In this document: positions 1 to 10,726 of the stretch, piece after piece
Position numbering within the stretch: the stretch's first letter is position 1
How the letters are laid out: each line of letters starts with the position of its first letter
Translations under genes and position numbers: made by a program
Assembly (NCBI GenBank): GCA_950295325.1
Contig: OX485809.1
Location: 27,962,001-28,026,000, forward strand
Source of the DNA: Polytrichum commune
Taxonomy: Eukaryota > Streptophyta > Polytrichopsida > Polytrichales > Polytrichaceae
Length of the DNA stretch: 64,000 nt
Direction of reading: 5' to 3'
The notes under the pieces: model-generated
The model's input: the letters and a program-made list of their open reading frames with translations, nothing else
The model's database searches: none
What the model was told of the DNA's origin: nothing

Positions 1-167
1 TCCAGCTGACATTGACGCGTAACTTTGGGTTATATACCTACTCCATTCAAGTGCAAGCTCATTCTTCTAGGTGCTTTCACTTCTTGATTGAAGGTGTAGG
101 ACCTGCAACCAACTTCATGACGGTTCAAACAAGCGCCTCATTTACTTTGTGCTTCCATTTGTGGCAG

Positions 168-1219
168 AGCTGTAAAAGGTGCAATAGCTCGTCGACTTCG
201 GGCAGTGCGGAAAGCGCTTGGAGAAGACATCAAGTTAGTGTTTAAAGCCGCATCGCCGGGTGCCCTAGTTCCTCAGGCATCAAATGTCTGGAGGCCCCAT
301 CGAGGACTTCCCGGGATCGCTGTTGGGGTTCTACGCGGCTGGTTGTTTGAGCACTTCTTGCACCCGTGAGTGTCTTCGAACTGTGCACAGAATTCTTTTA
401 TTGTCAGTTTGTGGTAACATTCACAAATGCATTCAATGCGGAAATTTATGTTTCAATTATTCAGAGCATGTCGTTAATGTTCTACAGTCTTTGCAACATC
501 TTTATCTTCGTGAGATGTGATATTTTGCAGCTATCCTACAGACAAGGACAAAAAGGAATTGGCCCGTCAAACTGGATTGTCCAGGTCCCAGGTATATACT
601 CGAATTACAGCTCTTATATATTTCTTAGTGAGCAATGACCTCTTCAAAAATTGCAGGAATTCTTTCAGCAATGTCATGTCACATTCCAATAGTATTCTTT
701 ATTCAGATGACGATGATTCAGTCAAGGTGGGCTGATCGATGCTGGACGGTGGAGTGCTTGCAGGTCTCCAATTGGTTCATAAATGCAAGAGTTCGGCTGT
801 GGAAGCCGATGGTGGAAGAAATGTATAAGGATGAACTCATGCGGGAAGGCGCTGGAGAGCGTGAACGGGAGGTCAGAGCCGAGGCTGAAAGAGAGGTGTC
901 CACAGAGCGAATAGGCAAACTTCTGGACATGAACCGCGATCAAGCATGCATTGAGGCGGCAGAGAATACTGACCATACCCTAACGCTTGATCACTCGGGT
1001 CTCGTTGGGAATGGACCTCAGCAGGATCCAGTGCATGTGGGAGTGAATGAGCTTGGCCTCATTCATGTTTACAATGGCGGAGAACCTTCTTCATCACGGC
1101 AGCCCGACGTCGAGCTCGAGGTGTTTCTCACAATGCCCGAAGAGTTTGCTCATGTGGACAAACGGCTACGGCCACCCATGCCACTCAAAATCTGCAAACT
1201 AGAGCCAAAGGACACCTAA
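168..1219 (+). CDS. BEL1-like (TALE) homeodomain protein, 3' exons
   Basis: Transcription factor of the BELL/TALE class, which normally acts in the nucleus as a heterodimer with KNOX proteins. Three exons can be joined in phase: about 168-365, 531-591 and 764-1219, with GT/AG borders. The first carries the end of the BELL domain ([16 protein letters not shown]) and homeodomain helix 1 (WRPHRGLP...WLFEHFLHP). The 61-nt middle exon gives [20 protein letters not shown], including the PYP three-residue TALE insertion. The last exon starts [21 protein letters not shown], the recognition helix. The C-terminal tail is charged ([15 protein letters not shown]) and ends at the stop at 1217-1219. The 5' part of the gene, with the SKY/BELL start, lies outside the window or in exons I could not assign, so the 5' border at 168 is uncertain. 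Helix 1 reads [14 protein letters not shown] where BELL proteins usually have RGLPERxVxxLRAW. Confidence 0.88.
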
Positions 1220-4200
1220 CTCATGCATCAGTGTAAGCTATCATCGATAGATCGAGCTGTACCATACAGATGAAAAATGTGAGAGTTGTTGAATGGATAA
1301 CTGGCATTCCTCAATCTAGAGATTGTCCTTAATTCGTAGACACCAAGGATAATCAAACAAATGCAAGCCTGTCCGCGTACTGGACATCATTTTGTACCGT
1401 TGGTCGATCGTGAGCAGATCAGATTTGCTTCATTTCCAACGAGGAAAGCGGCATCCGGCCATATCGACAATTAATTAGACTGGGCCCAGCTGAATTTTTT
1501 TTTGATGGAACTCGAGAATCATGTAGTGGATCAGATACAGCAGCATTTATAAGTCATACCATGTAAATACTGTCAATCATCAATTCACTGATGAATATCA
1601 ACCAGCTGCTCATATACCGAAGACGTAGAGTATAGCAGGTATTTTGAAGTAGGAGGACATGATGATATGCTCAAAGCTGCCGTGGATGAATTTTGTCATA
1701 AGGAGCTGGAGGACATCTTGCAAGCATCTTGACATTCATTGAGCGCATATGTAAATTTTAATTCTTACATCTACCCCACCACCGACGCCGTGTGGAATGC
1801 TTGCTGGAAATGGCACAAGCAAGGCTTCGAATAATTTCTAGGTCCCTATGCATCTTCTGGAGTTTCGTATATATAGGAGACTGCACTCTTCTTAATTATT
1901 ATGTGCTGTTCCATAACCAGGTGCGTCGAACTGTATTCTCATACTTCACCTAAGATCAAGTACATAAGCAACTTGTGAGAATCCTAATCTTGGTTCGGTG
2001 AAAGAATAGATCGGTAGAAGTTTGCATTCGGGAACATTTTGACTGCAGTACTGTAGCACTCAATTGGATATCACCCGTTTAAGCAAAGGAGTTCTTGAGT
2101 TTTGCGCTTCACATGGACATAGTTGAAGGGTATAGTAATGGGTGAATATTCGTTCTCGTTGGTTACGATGCTCGAAGAGGAGCAACTTGAAATTGTGTAG
2201 AATCTCAGGATTGTAATTGCAACTGACATATATTGTGGACCCACACTGAAATTTCCTCACCCTTCATTTGGTCGGTCGATATTGACCCTCAGATGAGTGG
2301 GTAGGACAAAAATGTTCTGGTTGTTTGGATGTGCTAGGACAATCATTGTTAAGGAAAAAGTCACTCAACCATGCTTTTCCATAACATTAATTGCACCTAA
2401 TCTCCAGGTCCATATTGTCCATGCGAGCTACATTTGAAAACATAAAAGTCACCAAATAAATCAATAAAACAACCACTGCATCCCTGCTATTGATAGAGTT
2501 GTGGATGAGTACCAACATTCTAATAGAGTGCACATATTCATTGGAAAAAGCAGGTCACGCAAATATAATTCACTTCAATCTTGTGCACACTTCATTTGTG
2601 GAAGGAATCGATGGTTGGAACACAATGCCACTTGGAGTGGAGTGGGAGTGGAGTACCCAAGAAAATCTGGAATATCAGCGGCTGCTGAGAATCAGACCAA
2701 AAAGATGTTATCCAATACTTGATGAATGGATTGTGATCTAAGTGTTATCTGTGTAGGTGTAAGGACTAGATTTGGACCAATGTATAAGCATGGGTTTCGG
2801 AATTGATTTATAGATATGCAAGATAACCACTTGGCATTTGCGAGGAAGAACACTTACTGTGGCAATCAGATCTAAAAGTCAAATCTGCTCTTTCATACCC
2901 AAATCTTCTGATAAAGAAATAGCTACAGGACAGAGAGTGATTTTGGTTAGGTATACCTACAGTTTAAAAGACAATCAACAGGGTCATCAATCATCTTGAG
3001 CAAACCCACAAGGGATCTCATTGAATCACTTTGCGCGACAGAGCAACTGTGTGAGACGGGCTACATAACTCTCGCTAATCACATACACATGTTCTAATTC
3101 TTGAATTCATTGACTGATCTGAGTCCCTCCCATTTTTTTCAGACATATAATACACTTTGATTTACCACTACATTCCACAAGGATTTTGAGGAATATTGTA
3201 ATTGCCAATCCTTCCAGTGTGGAATCATAAACGAGTATACTGCAGTCAAGTACAGACAAATTTCGATGTATCAGGAAGGTTAGTAGTTATAATTCATTTG
3301 GATGCTTTTCAGATCCACAGGGTGGGAAATAGGCGCAGCTCTTCATGAGTCGATTAATTTCTGTCACCACGTTGAAGGTTTTAGGTCTTTTCCCGGCATT
3401 TGGTCCTCGAAGATATGAAGGGATGAACTCCATTTCACTTTGACGACATTTTGCAGGGGAAATAAAGGCCTGTGACAAAGCCATAGCCACATTTCCCGAT
3501 TGCTTTTAATTTGATACTCAAGTGTGATATTTGTCTGGTGGAGAAGTCAAACTCTGCTAACCAGCTAAATTTCTCCGCCATAGATACGTTCTCTACAACC
3601 TTTAACTCTTGGTTGCCCGTGAAAACTAATTTGAGCGCATTCTGAGTGGTCGCAATGGACAGGAGGCAGTAGGAGCAGCCAAAAGGAGTTTGCAACCTTC
3701 GGGAGGGCATTGATAAGGCTACAAAATCTTGGAACAAAATTGAAGTCCTCCCACGACTTCTCGGAATAGAACAAGAATGGATTCAAATCCTGGTATTCAT
3801 ACATGTTCCTGAAAATGATTTCTATTTCGAAACTTTGCTTTCTTCAATTCAAATTATGTAAAGCTGTACAGAAGAAGCCTGTACAAAGAAACATTGCTGG
3901 AAATCATTTGCAAATCCAGAGAGCTTCTGATTAGAAATTATTTCCTATTGCGTTGCTCCACCCAGTGAGTGATTAAGGCTACATACACTCCGGACACCCC
4001 GGAACACACAGATAAATCAACTCTGAAATAATTTGCCATCCCAAAAGTATGGTTATTCATGACATGATTGAAAGAAGCTCACCAAAGATGCTGCAAATGA
4101 AGTGGAATTGGTATAAGAGAAGGTTTTCCAAGCAGATGCAGACGAGATCAACAACCCCCAACTTATAATCAACAACCATATCTAAAAATCAAAGAGATGA

Positions 4201-6514
4201 GATCCTTACAGATTACTTTTTGTGAACTTGTCAACATCCTCAACCTTACGAAGCTCATATGCATTAACTGTTCTCCATTGATGATATACACAAGATATAC
4301 CCATTCCACAATTTCCCAAAAGAGTCTAATACAACATCAAAGCTTCAAAGGGCTGAAAAACAGACATAAACAAAAGAGGTGAAAGGCACACACCGGCGGT
4401 CACATATTTCAGTATCGTCAGGCATTTCATGGAGACAATGCAGTGTTCTCGCTCCCAAACCATGACCTACTGAACTTTTTTAGGAGATAATTGAATTCCA
4501 GAATCAACGAACTTCAATTATTGGTAAATTGAGCCTTCCCACAGATGCTCTTAGTCATCAGGGATTTAAATTCAGTTTGGCAACCCCCCCTGATTTACAA
4601 GCGTGAGGAGGAAAGAGAAATTCACAACTGTGCATCACGGATTCTCACTGTGATAGTCCTCCTCAGAATTAGAGAACATCCTTTGATGGTATACATGCAC
4701 AAATCCTCCAAGACGTTAAGACCCATTCTTTGGTAAAATATAAATTTGAACTCTCCAGTCACCATCCCTTCTGACTGCGGTAACCTTAAAATATGTGCAA
4801 AATTGTCGCATGGCAGTAAAAAAATGTAAAACCTAGAAAACCCTATATGGCAGTAGTACATAAAATACTATCGGTTGAGATACAATTGCATACCATTTCT
4901 TGAGCCACTTGTGAGCAGGAGGTTATATTTCGGGATCCTGCCATAGCCAACATGTCGGGATCCTTTGTAATTTCGGGATAATTTCTCGATAAGCTCTTGA
5001 TTCTCACTAATCAACGTTGATTCTTTGGCTCTCTCGAAGTGCCGGGGATGAGAGTGAGGCCACCCAACTTGGAATCCAAATGATTGAGAACTGTCAATGT
5101 AATTTGATTAAATCCTAAACCCTAGACAACCCAAAGTGGCTTTGTCTAATGTTTTCTAATGTCAATTTACAAGATACCGATTCTATCATTCGATTTCTTT
5201 ATCAAATGCTTGGTATAAATCTTATATGAAACTTTTATATGCCCTTTCCATGGCTTAAACATGAAAATATTCCAAGATTGTTATAGATTTAGATTACTAA
5301 ACAAAGAAAGTAATAAGCTTTTGACTTCATATTGTTTTCCATTCTCCACCATATTGTACAACTCATGGTCCCAACCTATCAAACCACATTTGCAAATACA
5401 AGTATAACATAATTTATGAATTGACAAATGCCTACAAGTTAACTGAAATATCATATGTGATAACCATAAATCTGACCACATGCAACTTCATACTAAATAA
5501 TTCAATGAAGCTACACCATAATGTTTATCATAGTTATTATACAAATTTAATGCGATTCTTCTACGAGAATACCTATGCCAGCTCCATGGCACTGAGTAAC
5601 ACATACTTTTCACATTGTTTATCCAACCCAAATGACCTCTCAAAGTGAAATTGTTTGAAATTTTCATGATTCATAAGTATTCTTAATAAATGTTAGCTCG
5701 TTGGTACTGAAGAACACATGAGGTATGCACTAGGCCACATGTGCTCACTTTTAGTCGGACAGCTATATTTCAGTGATATATGTCAGAGCTTGTAATCAAG
5801 AATGCACACCAATAAGACATCTGCCAGTGAGTGTTAATGATCTTAGGTACAATAGTTCACACAAACATGGGAGACTGATTGTTTGAAGAGAGAGACTCTT
5901 CACTTTAACCTCTTATACACATCAATTCTCAATTCTCAATATTGAAGTGAAAATCTTCGTGGCTTTCAATTGCTAGTAAATGGGTGAGATCATTATCTCC
6001 GTACTGATGCAATGGCCAAAATTATATCTCCACAACCAGGCCCACAACAAGTGTCACATATAGTAGTGTTTCACACTGTGTTAAAATTACGGCAATGTGC
6101 TCAAAAATAATTTGGCAACCAGTTTACATACTCAATAGTTAACATAACAATTGGGCGGAGCTTATGTGATTGTTTCAAGAGAAAAGAATCCATCTTCACT
6201 TTGACCTATTATAACTTTCACATCCCAACAACTTCAATTCTGAAACTCCGATTCTGAAACTCACACAATAAATTGTTTGTTTCGCAATTGCTAACCGGAT
6301 GATGTGACAATTCCCAATCCGTTGCAATGAGCCAAAAGTCTGTGTAGTCAGAACAGCCCACAAGAGTGTCATGTATCAAGGTGTTCCACACTAAAATCTT
6401 TCCAAGTGAAATGACCACTTCAAGTGGATTGTTTATTGATGTCAATAATATTTCGCATTGATGATGATGCAATTATCTATGTATACATGAATCTCACCAC
6501 CCAATGCGAGGCAT
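1220..6514. other. Intergenic region between homeobox and germin-like genes
   Basis: AT-rich DNA with no gene I can support. Three overlapping minus-strand open frames at 3287-3804 (for example SWLAEFDFSTRQISHLSIKLKAIG) look mildly protein-like, but they lie in different frames and match no family I recognise. They could be a decayed exon. No tandem repeat or terminal inverted repeat was noticed. Confidence 0.5.
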
Positions 6515-7171
6515 TTACTGAGCAGGCTGGAATTTCATCTTGATCTCCTGGGCCTCGATCTCGGTGATGCCGAAGCTCTTGGCCAAAACCTCATTGGAGA
6601 TGGCGGGGGTGCTTCCGAACAAAGATGAAGCGATGATCTGCAAACCTGGATTCTGCGCCGTAAAGAAGGAGATTGCGGCGGCTGGTCCCTTGCCGGTCTC
6701 CAGCTGGAAGTGCACCAAACCCTTGGGGAAGACGAACACTTCATTGGCCTTCAAAGTGGCAGCGAACAACTTCCCTGCGGTATCAACGAATCCCATCAAC
6801 ACCTCGCCACTCAACAAGTACAGGAGCTCGGTGGCCCTGGGGTGGGTGTGGGCAGGCACAAGGCCACCCTTGCCGAAGTCGATGCGAGCCAATGAAAGTC
6901 CCAAGGTGTTCAGTCCGGGGAAGTTGACACCAGCGAAGCCTGGGGTGATGACAATGCCTCCGGGCCTCGCGTTAGCGGCCATCTGGAAGCCGGAGAACAT
7001 GAAGTCTTGGAATGTGATGTCCTTGGCTGCCTTGCATGCGAGACCGTTGATGGTTAGCATGCTCTTCAGGTCGGCGGGGCAGTAGTCGTTGATGTTGTCT
7101 GCGTCACTTGCCATGGCTGTGACAGCAACGAGAGCCACAACAGCGGCAACAACCAAAAAGAGTCTCGCCAT
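6515..7171 (-). CDS. Germin-like protein (cupin)
   Basis: Secreted cell-wall glycoprotein of the germin/GLP family. Members form hexamers and bind manganese; some are superoxide dismutases or oxalate oxidases. The 218-residue product starts MARLFLVVAAVVALVAVTAMA, a clear signal peptide, followed by a Cys near residue 30 and a second about 15 residues later, as expected for the germin disulfide. Cupin box 1 is GGLVPAHTHPRATELLYLLSG, with ligands His, His and Glu. Box 2 is FPKGLVHFQ, with the fourth His. The length is typical. An in-frame ATG ten codons upstream (7201) exists, but I prefer 7171 because the signal peptide then begins at the N-terminus and the start has a GCAGCTATGG context. There are no frameshifts and the coding part is a single exon. 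Confidence 0.93.
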   Translation of the reverse strand: MARLFLVVAAVVALVAVTAMASDADNINDYCPADLKSMLTINGLACKAAKDITFQDFMFSGFQMAANARPGGIVITPGFAGVNFPGLNTLGLSLARIDFGKGGLVPAHTHPRATELLYLLSGEVLMGFVDTAGKLFAATLKANEVFVFPKGLVHFQLETGKGPAAAISFFTAQNPGLQIIASSLFGSTPAISNEVLAKSFGITEIEAQEIKMKFQPAQ

Positions 7172-7784
7172 AGCTGCTGCTGATGGATCTGCTGCGATCA
7201 TACAGAAAATTTTGCACTGAGGTGTTAAAACCAGTAATTGAGCAGCTGTCGATTCGCAACAGACACATATGCAATAAGCCGGTTTCAGTGGAACTTTGAA
7301 AGGAAAGCAACACTAGAGTGTGGGGGAATCATTTGCACGTCGATAGAGAAATCACATGAGGTGTTAGGAACCGCAACTACTGGTTTGGTGGGTGTGGTCT
7401 TTGAATTTTCACAGTTAGGGAGAGCAAGATTTAGTGACTAGCTGGGTGGAGATAACGCTGTAATTACAGTTTATGCAAGCTGTGAATCATGCATTGTTTT
7501 TGCTTAACTCTCGGAAAGACAATCATTCTCTGTTTTCGGCTAGTTCGGTCCTCCAGGATGCCTTGACTCCACTGTTCCAGATCTAAACAAATTATCGTGA
7601 ACAGTGTTCATGCCCTAGGCTAGCTTACATACAGTTCCAAGATAAGACGTTCTCAATTCGCTAGATTCCCTTTAACGAATTACAGAAAGTCTTCAAATCG
7701 ATTCCTATCTACCCACACCTAGAGCTTCGTAAACGTTGAAGCACTCATTGGCAGGAAGTTGCATTGCAAGATCAAACTTGACAA

Positions 7785-7806
7785 ATAGATAGATAGATAG
7801 ATAGAG
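7785..7806. repeat. (GATA)n microsatellite
   Basis: Five uninterrupted GATA units, within the proposed 5'UTR intron of the germin-like gene. Confidence 0.9.
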
Positions 7807-7976
7807 CACACTGAGGAAACTTGATTTTCTGTAGTAAACCTTCAAATAAAGTTACTGTAAAATGTCACTGAAGCATCCAAGGTGCACTTATCTGACCTAC
7901 AACTGTCAGCTAACAAATCTTAAACTCTTCGTGGAATCAACTCGAAATGTCAAATTTTCTGTTGCAGTGCACTCAC

Positions 7977-8027
7977 CACAAGTGGGTCTGATGAGGTGAA
8001 GAGAAGAGACGCTGCGTAGCGGTGATA
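7977..8027 (-). other. Candidate 5'UTR exon of the germin-like gene
   Basis: On the minus strand, about 30 bp downstream of a TATA box, lies a pyrimidine-rich stretch (CTCTTCTCTTCACC). It ends at 7977 and is followed directly by GTGAGT (7976-7971), a strong 5' splice site. A matching acceptor (for example the CTCAG or GCAG sites just before the ATGs at 7201/7171) would give a 5'UTR intron of about 0.75 kb. This is inference; no transcript evidence is available. Confidence 0.42.
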
Positions 8028-8052
8028 TATTCGATTGGGTCGAGATCAGTAC

Positions 8053-8059
8053 ATTTATA
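8053..8059 (-). promoter_or_regulatory. TATA box (TATAAAT) of the germin-like gene
   Basis: The minus strand reads GGGTATAAATGTAC. The position, about 30 bp upstream of a leader that ends in a good splice donor, fits a promoter for the germin-like gene. Confidence 0.45.
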
Positions 8060-9512
8060 CCCATGAGCCACTAGTGTTACCCCACCAAGTCCCGAACCAT
8101 GATCTCTGCAATCCATCCAGCTTGCAACCCTGCCAAAAGCTCCAGCTTTTCGAGGCGATCCCACGTAGAAATGATCAGCTCGATCGTCGGTACAGCGAGG
8201 TAGAATAGCGTTGAAGCCAGGGATATGCTGAACTTTATTTCCCTGGCTTTGAACTCGGGGATTTGAGAAAAAGCACTGGATGCACACAAATGTTAAGGCA
8301 ATGCGTTGTTTTCTTAACTAAATGAAAAGCAAATTGCATTCGACCAATAAGTTATGAAGGTATGCGGCCCTATTGTGGGCACTTCCTGCTGACTCCTTTA
8401 TTGTCCAATTAGGACTTGTCTCATCCAGTTAGCATTCGTGATTCACGCAAATTGTAATTCCAAGTTTCATGATTGAATGTGAGATGCAAAAGTTTTAAGA
8501 AATCAAAGTGAAAATTCCCACTCTTTTTGAACTGGCTACACAGGTCCTCCTAATTGCGTCAACAATTCAACTAACAATCGCACACAGACCAATGTCTTTC
8601 TGGTGCCCATTCTGAATTACAAGCCTTGCCATATCCCATTCAAATATAGGTGCCCAATTCAGAAGAATGACCACATGAGACGCACATACCTATTAGGTTC
8701 TATAGCAAGAAACCTAGCCACATCCAAGATTGTAATTGCAGCTTGTTAAATTGAGTGGGCTTAAACTTAGCTCGGGCACATTACTACTCTCGAGGTGAAT
8801 CACAGTGACCACTTGGAGAAACATCACAGCAATTGACTCATGGAAGTCTTCCAAATTTTCTCCCCGTCTGGACTGAAACCATGCTGCTATGCTGCTTTCG
8901 AAGTGGATGGTCGATCATAATTAAGTTGATCGTGTGTACGCGGCGGGGAAGTGGCCACGGGATTTTTAGAGTTCTATTCCTGAGCAATGATCGGGGAGAA
9001 CCGGCAGTTAGTTTCAAATGAACCGGTTGAGTTTGAGAAATAACCGGTCGAAGTTCAAGACTGCAGGAAAATTACCGATCACTCTAGAGGAATTTATAGA
9101 ATATACCCCAATTCAATAAAGGAAACCCGGAGGATGTCAACAAGTAACCGGTTGGACTTGCAAACACTCGGATCTCAACCGATTATGCCCAAAAATCTCC
9201 CCGATCACTGTTCCTGAGTGTGAATTTGTCTGCATGGGTGAGGTGGGAAGGGCGCATTAGTCGGCATGAAATTCTAATTTGGAAGCTGGCTGACCCTTAA
9301 CTGTGGGGAATAATTAAAAGTGCACTCCAGCCTTGGCAGCTTCACCAGGAGGTCGGAGGATCTAAAACCATCCATGCATTCACACAGCATAAATTATGTG
9401 TTTTTACAATGTAGTCCTTTCAACTGTGGCAACAGAAAGACAAAGATTAAGGAATTCATACAAGTTCAGTACACCGTTTATGGTGTTTAGTGTTGTGTAA
9501 ACTATTTGCAAA
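8060..9512. other. Intergenic, no gene seen
   Basis: This holds only the upstream region of the germin-like gene and unannotated AT-rich DNA. The motif AACCGGTT or variants of it recurs between 9000 and 9185, without a clear repeat unit. Confidence 0.4.
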
Positions 9513-9602
9513 GGGGGTGAACCAACGCATACACTCGTTCCTTGTTGGATGCCTAGTAAACCTTTGCCTTCAAGGAACCAGTGTACGAGTTGGTTTGCCC
9601 CA
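9513..9602. repeat. About 90-bp near-perfect hairpin
   Basis: The left arm (from GGGGTGAACCAAC to GTTCCTTG at 9544) pairs with the right arm (CAAGGAACC at 9571 to GGTTTGCCCC), with three to five mismatches over about 31 bp. The loop is 26 bp and contains GATGCCTA. It could be a tiny MITE or a hairpin RNA source; nothing decides between them. Confidence 0.6.
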
Positions 9603-9826
9603 ACCCTAAACTAGATGCCTACCCTGGGTACGCAACTCCCATATTATACGCAGGGGGCATCGTATTAAAAACAGCTTAGAGGACGGCTTTTGTAAAAATT
9701 ATATCAAATTAAAATGATCAAAAAGTTGGGTGAAGACCAAATTAAATAAATGAGATCATGAAAAAAAAGTTGGGTTGCATATTTATTTAAGAAAAACTCC
9801 AACGTATATATAAACAATTGAAACAC

Positions 9827-10021
9827 CTAGTTTTTTAACCTTGTAGAGCGTCTAAGAGGGGTATTCAATGTAGATGTCGGATTAGTATTCACAAATGATA
9901 GAGGGTCCTTTCGAGATCTCCCTCTTTTGGAAGGAGTTGTGGCAATTACAGGTGTAACATATTCCTTCTCCCTATCTCTACCTCCACTACATGAGCCTCT
10001 ACGCTTCATCTCACAATCCAT
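9827..10021 (-). CDS. Small basic protein, AT-hook-like, inside the TIR element
   Basis: A 64-residue frame starts at the ATG in AAACACATGG. It is highly basic, with a central SKRGRSRKDP stretch resembling an AT-hook whose core RGRP has become RGRS, and it ends RRSTRLKN. Upstream on the same strand are a TATA-like site and telobox motifs, so promoter, leader and frame look like a unit. It may be a fragment of a host gene picked up by the element. I do not recognise the family. The frame is short, so chance is not excluded. Confidence 0.4.
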   Translation of the reverse strand: MDCEMKRRGSCSGGRDREKEYVTPVIATTPSKRGRSRKDPLSFVNTNPTSTLNTPLRRSTRLKN

Positions 10022-10163
10022 GTGTTTGTTTAAGCCAAGGATGACCCTCCCAAATGAGCACAAGCACACTCCAAAGCGACAACACAAAGGCTCCAAAGCA
10101 AAGCCGCACACTCCAAAGCAAAGACACAAAGGCTCCAAAACCGAACACAAAAGCTTCAAAGCG

Positions 10164-10204
10164 AATATATAGAAGCCTCAAACCCTAAGCCCTAACCCTA
10201 AACC
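10164..10204 (-). promoter_or_regulatory. TATA-like site plus telobox cluster
   Basis: The minus strand has TCTATATATTCG at 10163-10173, preceded by repeats of the plant telobox type (plus strand AAACCCTAA, CCCTAACCCTAAA at 10180-10204). It lies about 140 bp upstream of the small basic-protein frame. Teloboxes are common in plant promoters. Confidence 0.45.
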
Positions 10205-10726
10205 GGGAACCCATGATATTTTGAAATACCCCATGATACCCTTGAGCAGTCGGGGCACCATATGATGTATATGGTCTTAAAAATACATACCTCAACTATA
10301 TCCTAACACAAATCATTAATTTTCTATCCCAACAGTTAGACCAGTAAATTGCCTATACATAATTTTAAAAAATCCACACGAATATTTGCCTCCAATTAGA
10401 ATTATAAGCCACGAATAGTTGCCTCCCATTAAAATTATAAGTCATTCACAATGTTAAAATTTTATTAAAAAGTCCAAAAAGTTGGGTAGTTTGACCTATG
10501 GTACATGTATTAAAAAAATCATATAATTAGGTTTTTAATGCAATTATATGCTTCAAAATATATTCATTTCCTATATATAATTACATTTTTGGATTCCTTG
10601 TTAGAAGGGCTACAAGGGTTTCCTACATTAAAACAAATTGTATCACTCAATATTGGACTAAAACGCATTATAAGTAATTATAATCAGGACCATATAATAC
10701 GGGAGTTGCGTACCCGGGATGCCTAC

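Larger units (their letters stand above)
9622..10718. mobile_element. 1.1-kb TIR element carrying a small gene
   Basis: About 28-bp terminal inverted repeats (core GGGTACGCAACTCCC then TATTATA) occur at 9622-9650 and 10691-10718, with four transition differences. They are flanked by the direct repeat GATGCCTA (9614-9621 and 10718-10725). The exact TSD length, 6 to 9 bp, is ambiguous because the repeat overlaps the TIR edge. Both hAT (8 bp) and Mutator (9 bp) are possible. No transposase is present, so the element is non-autonomous. Confidence 0.65.

Noticed and set aside
3287-3804. Three overlapping minus-strand frames with protein-like sequence
   Set aside because: Different frames, no splice model and no family recognised. 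Left only as a remark in the intergenic entry.
7973-8287. Minus-strand 104-codon frame
   Set aside because: Overlaps the likely promoter and leader of the germin-like gene and has no motif.
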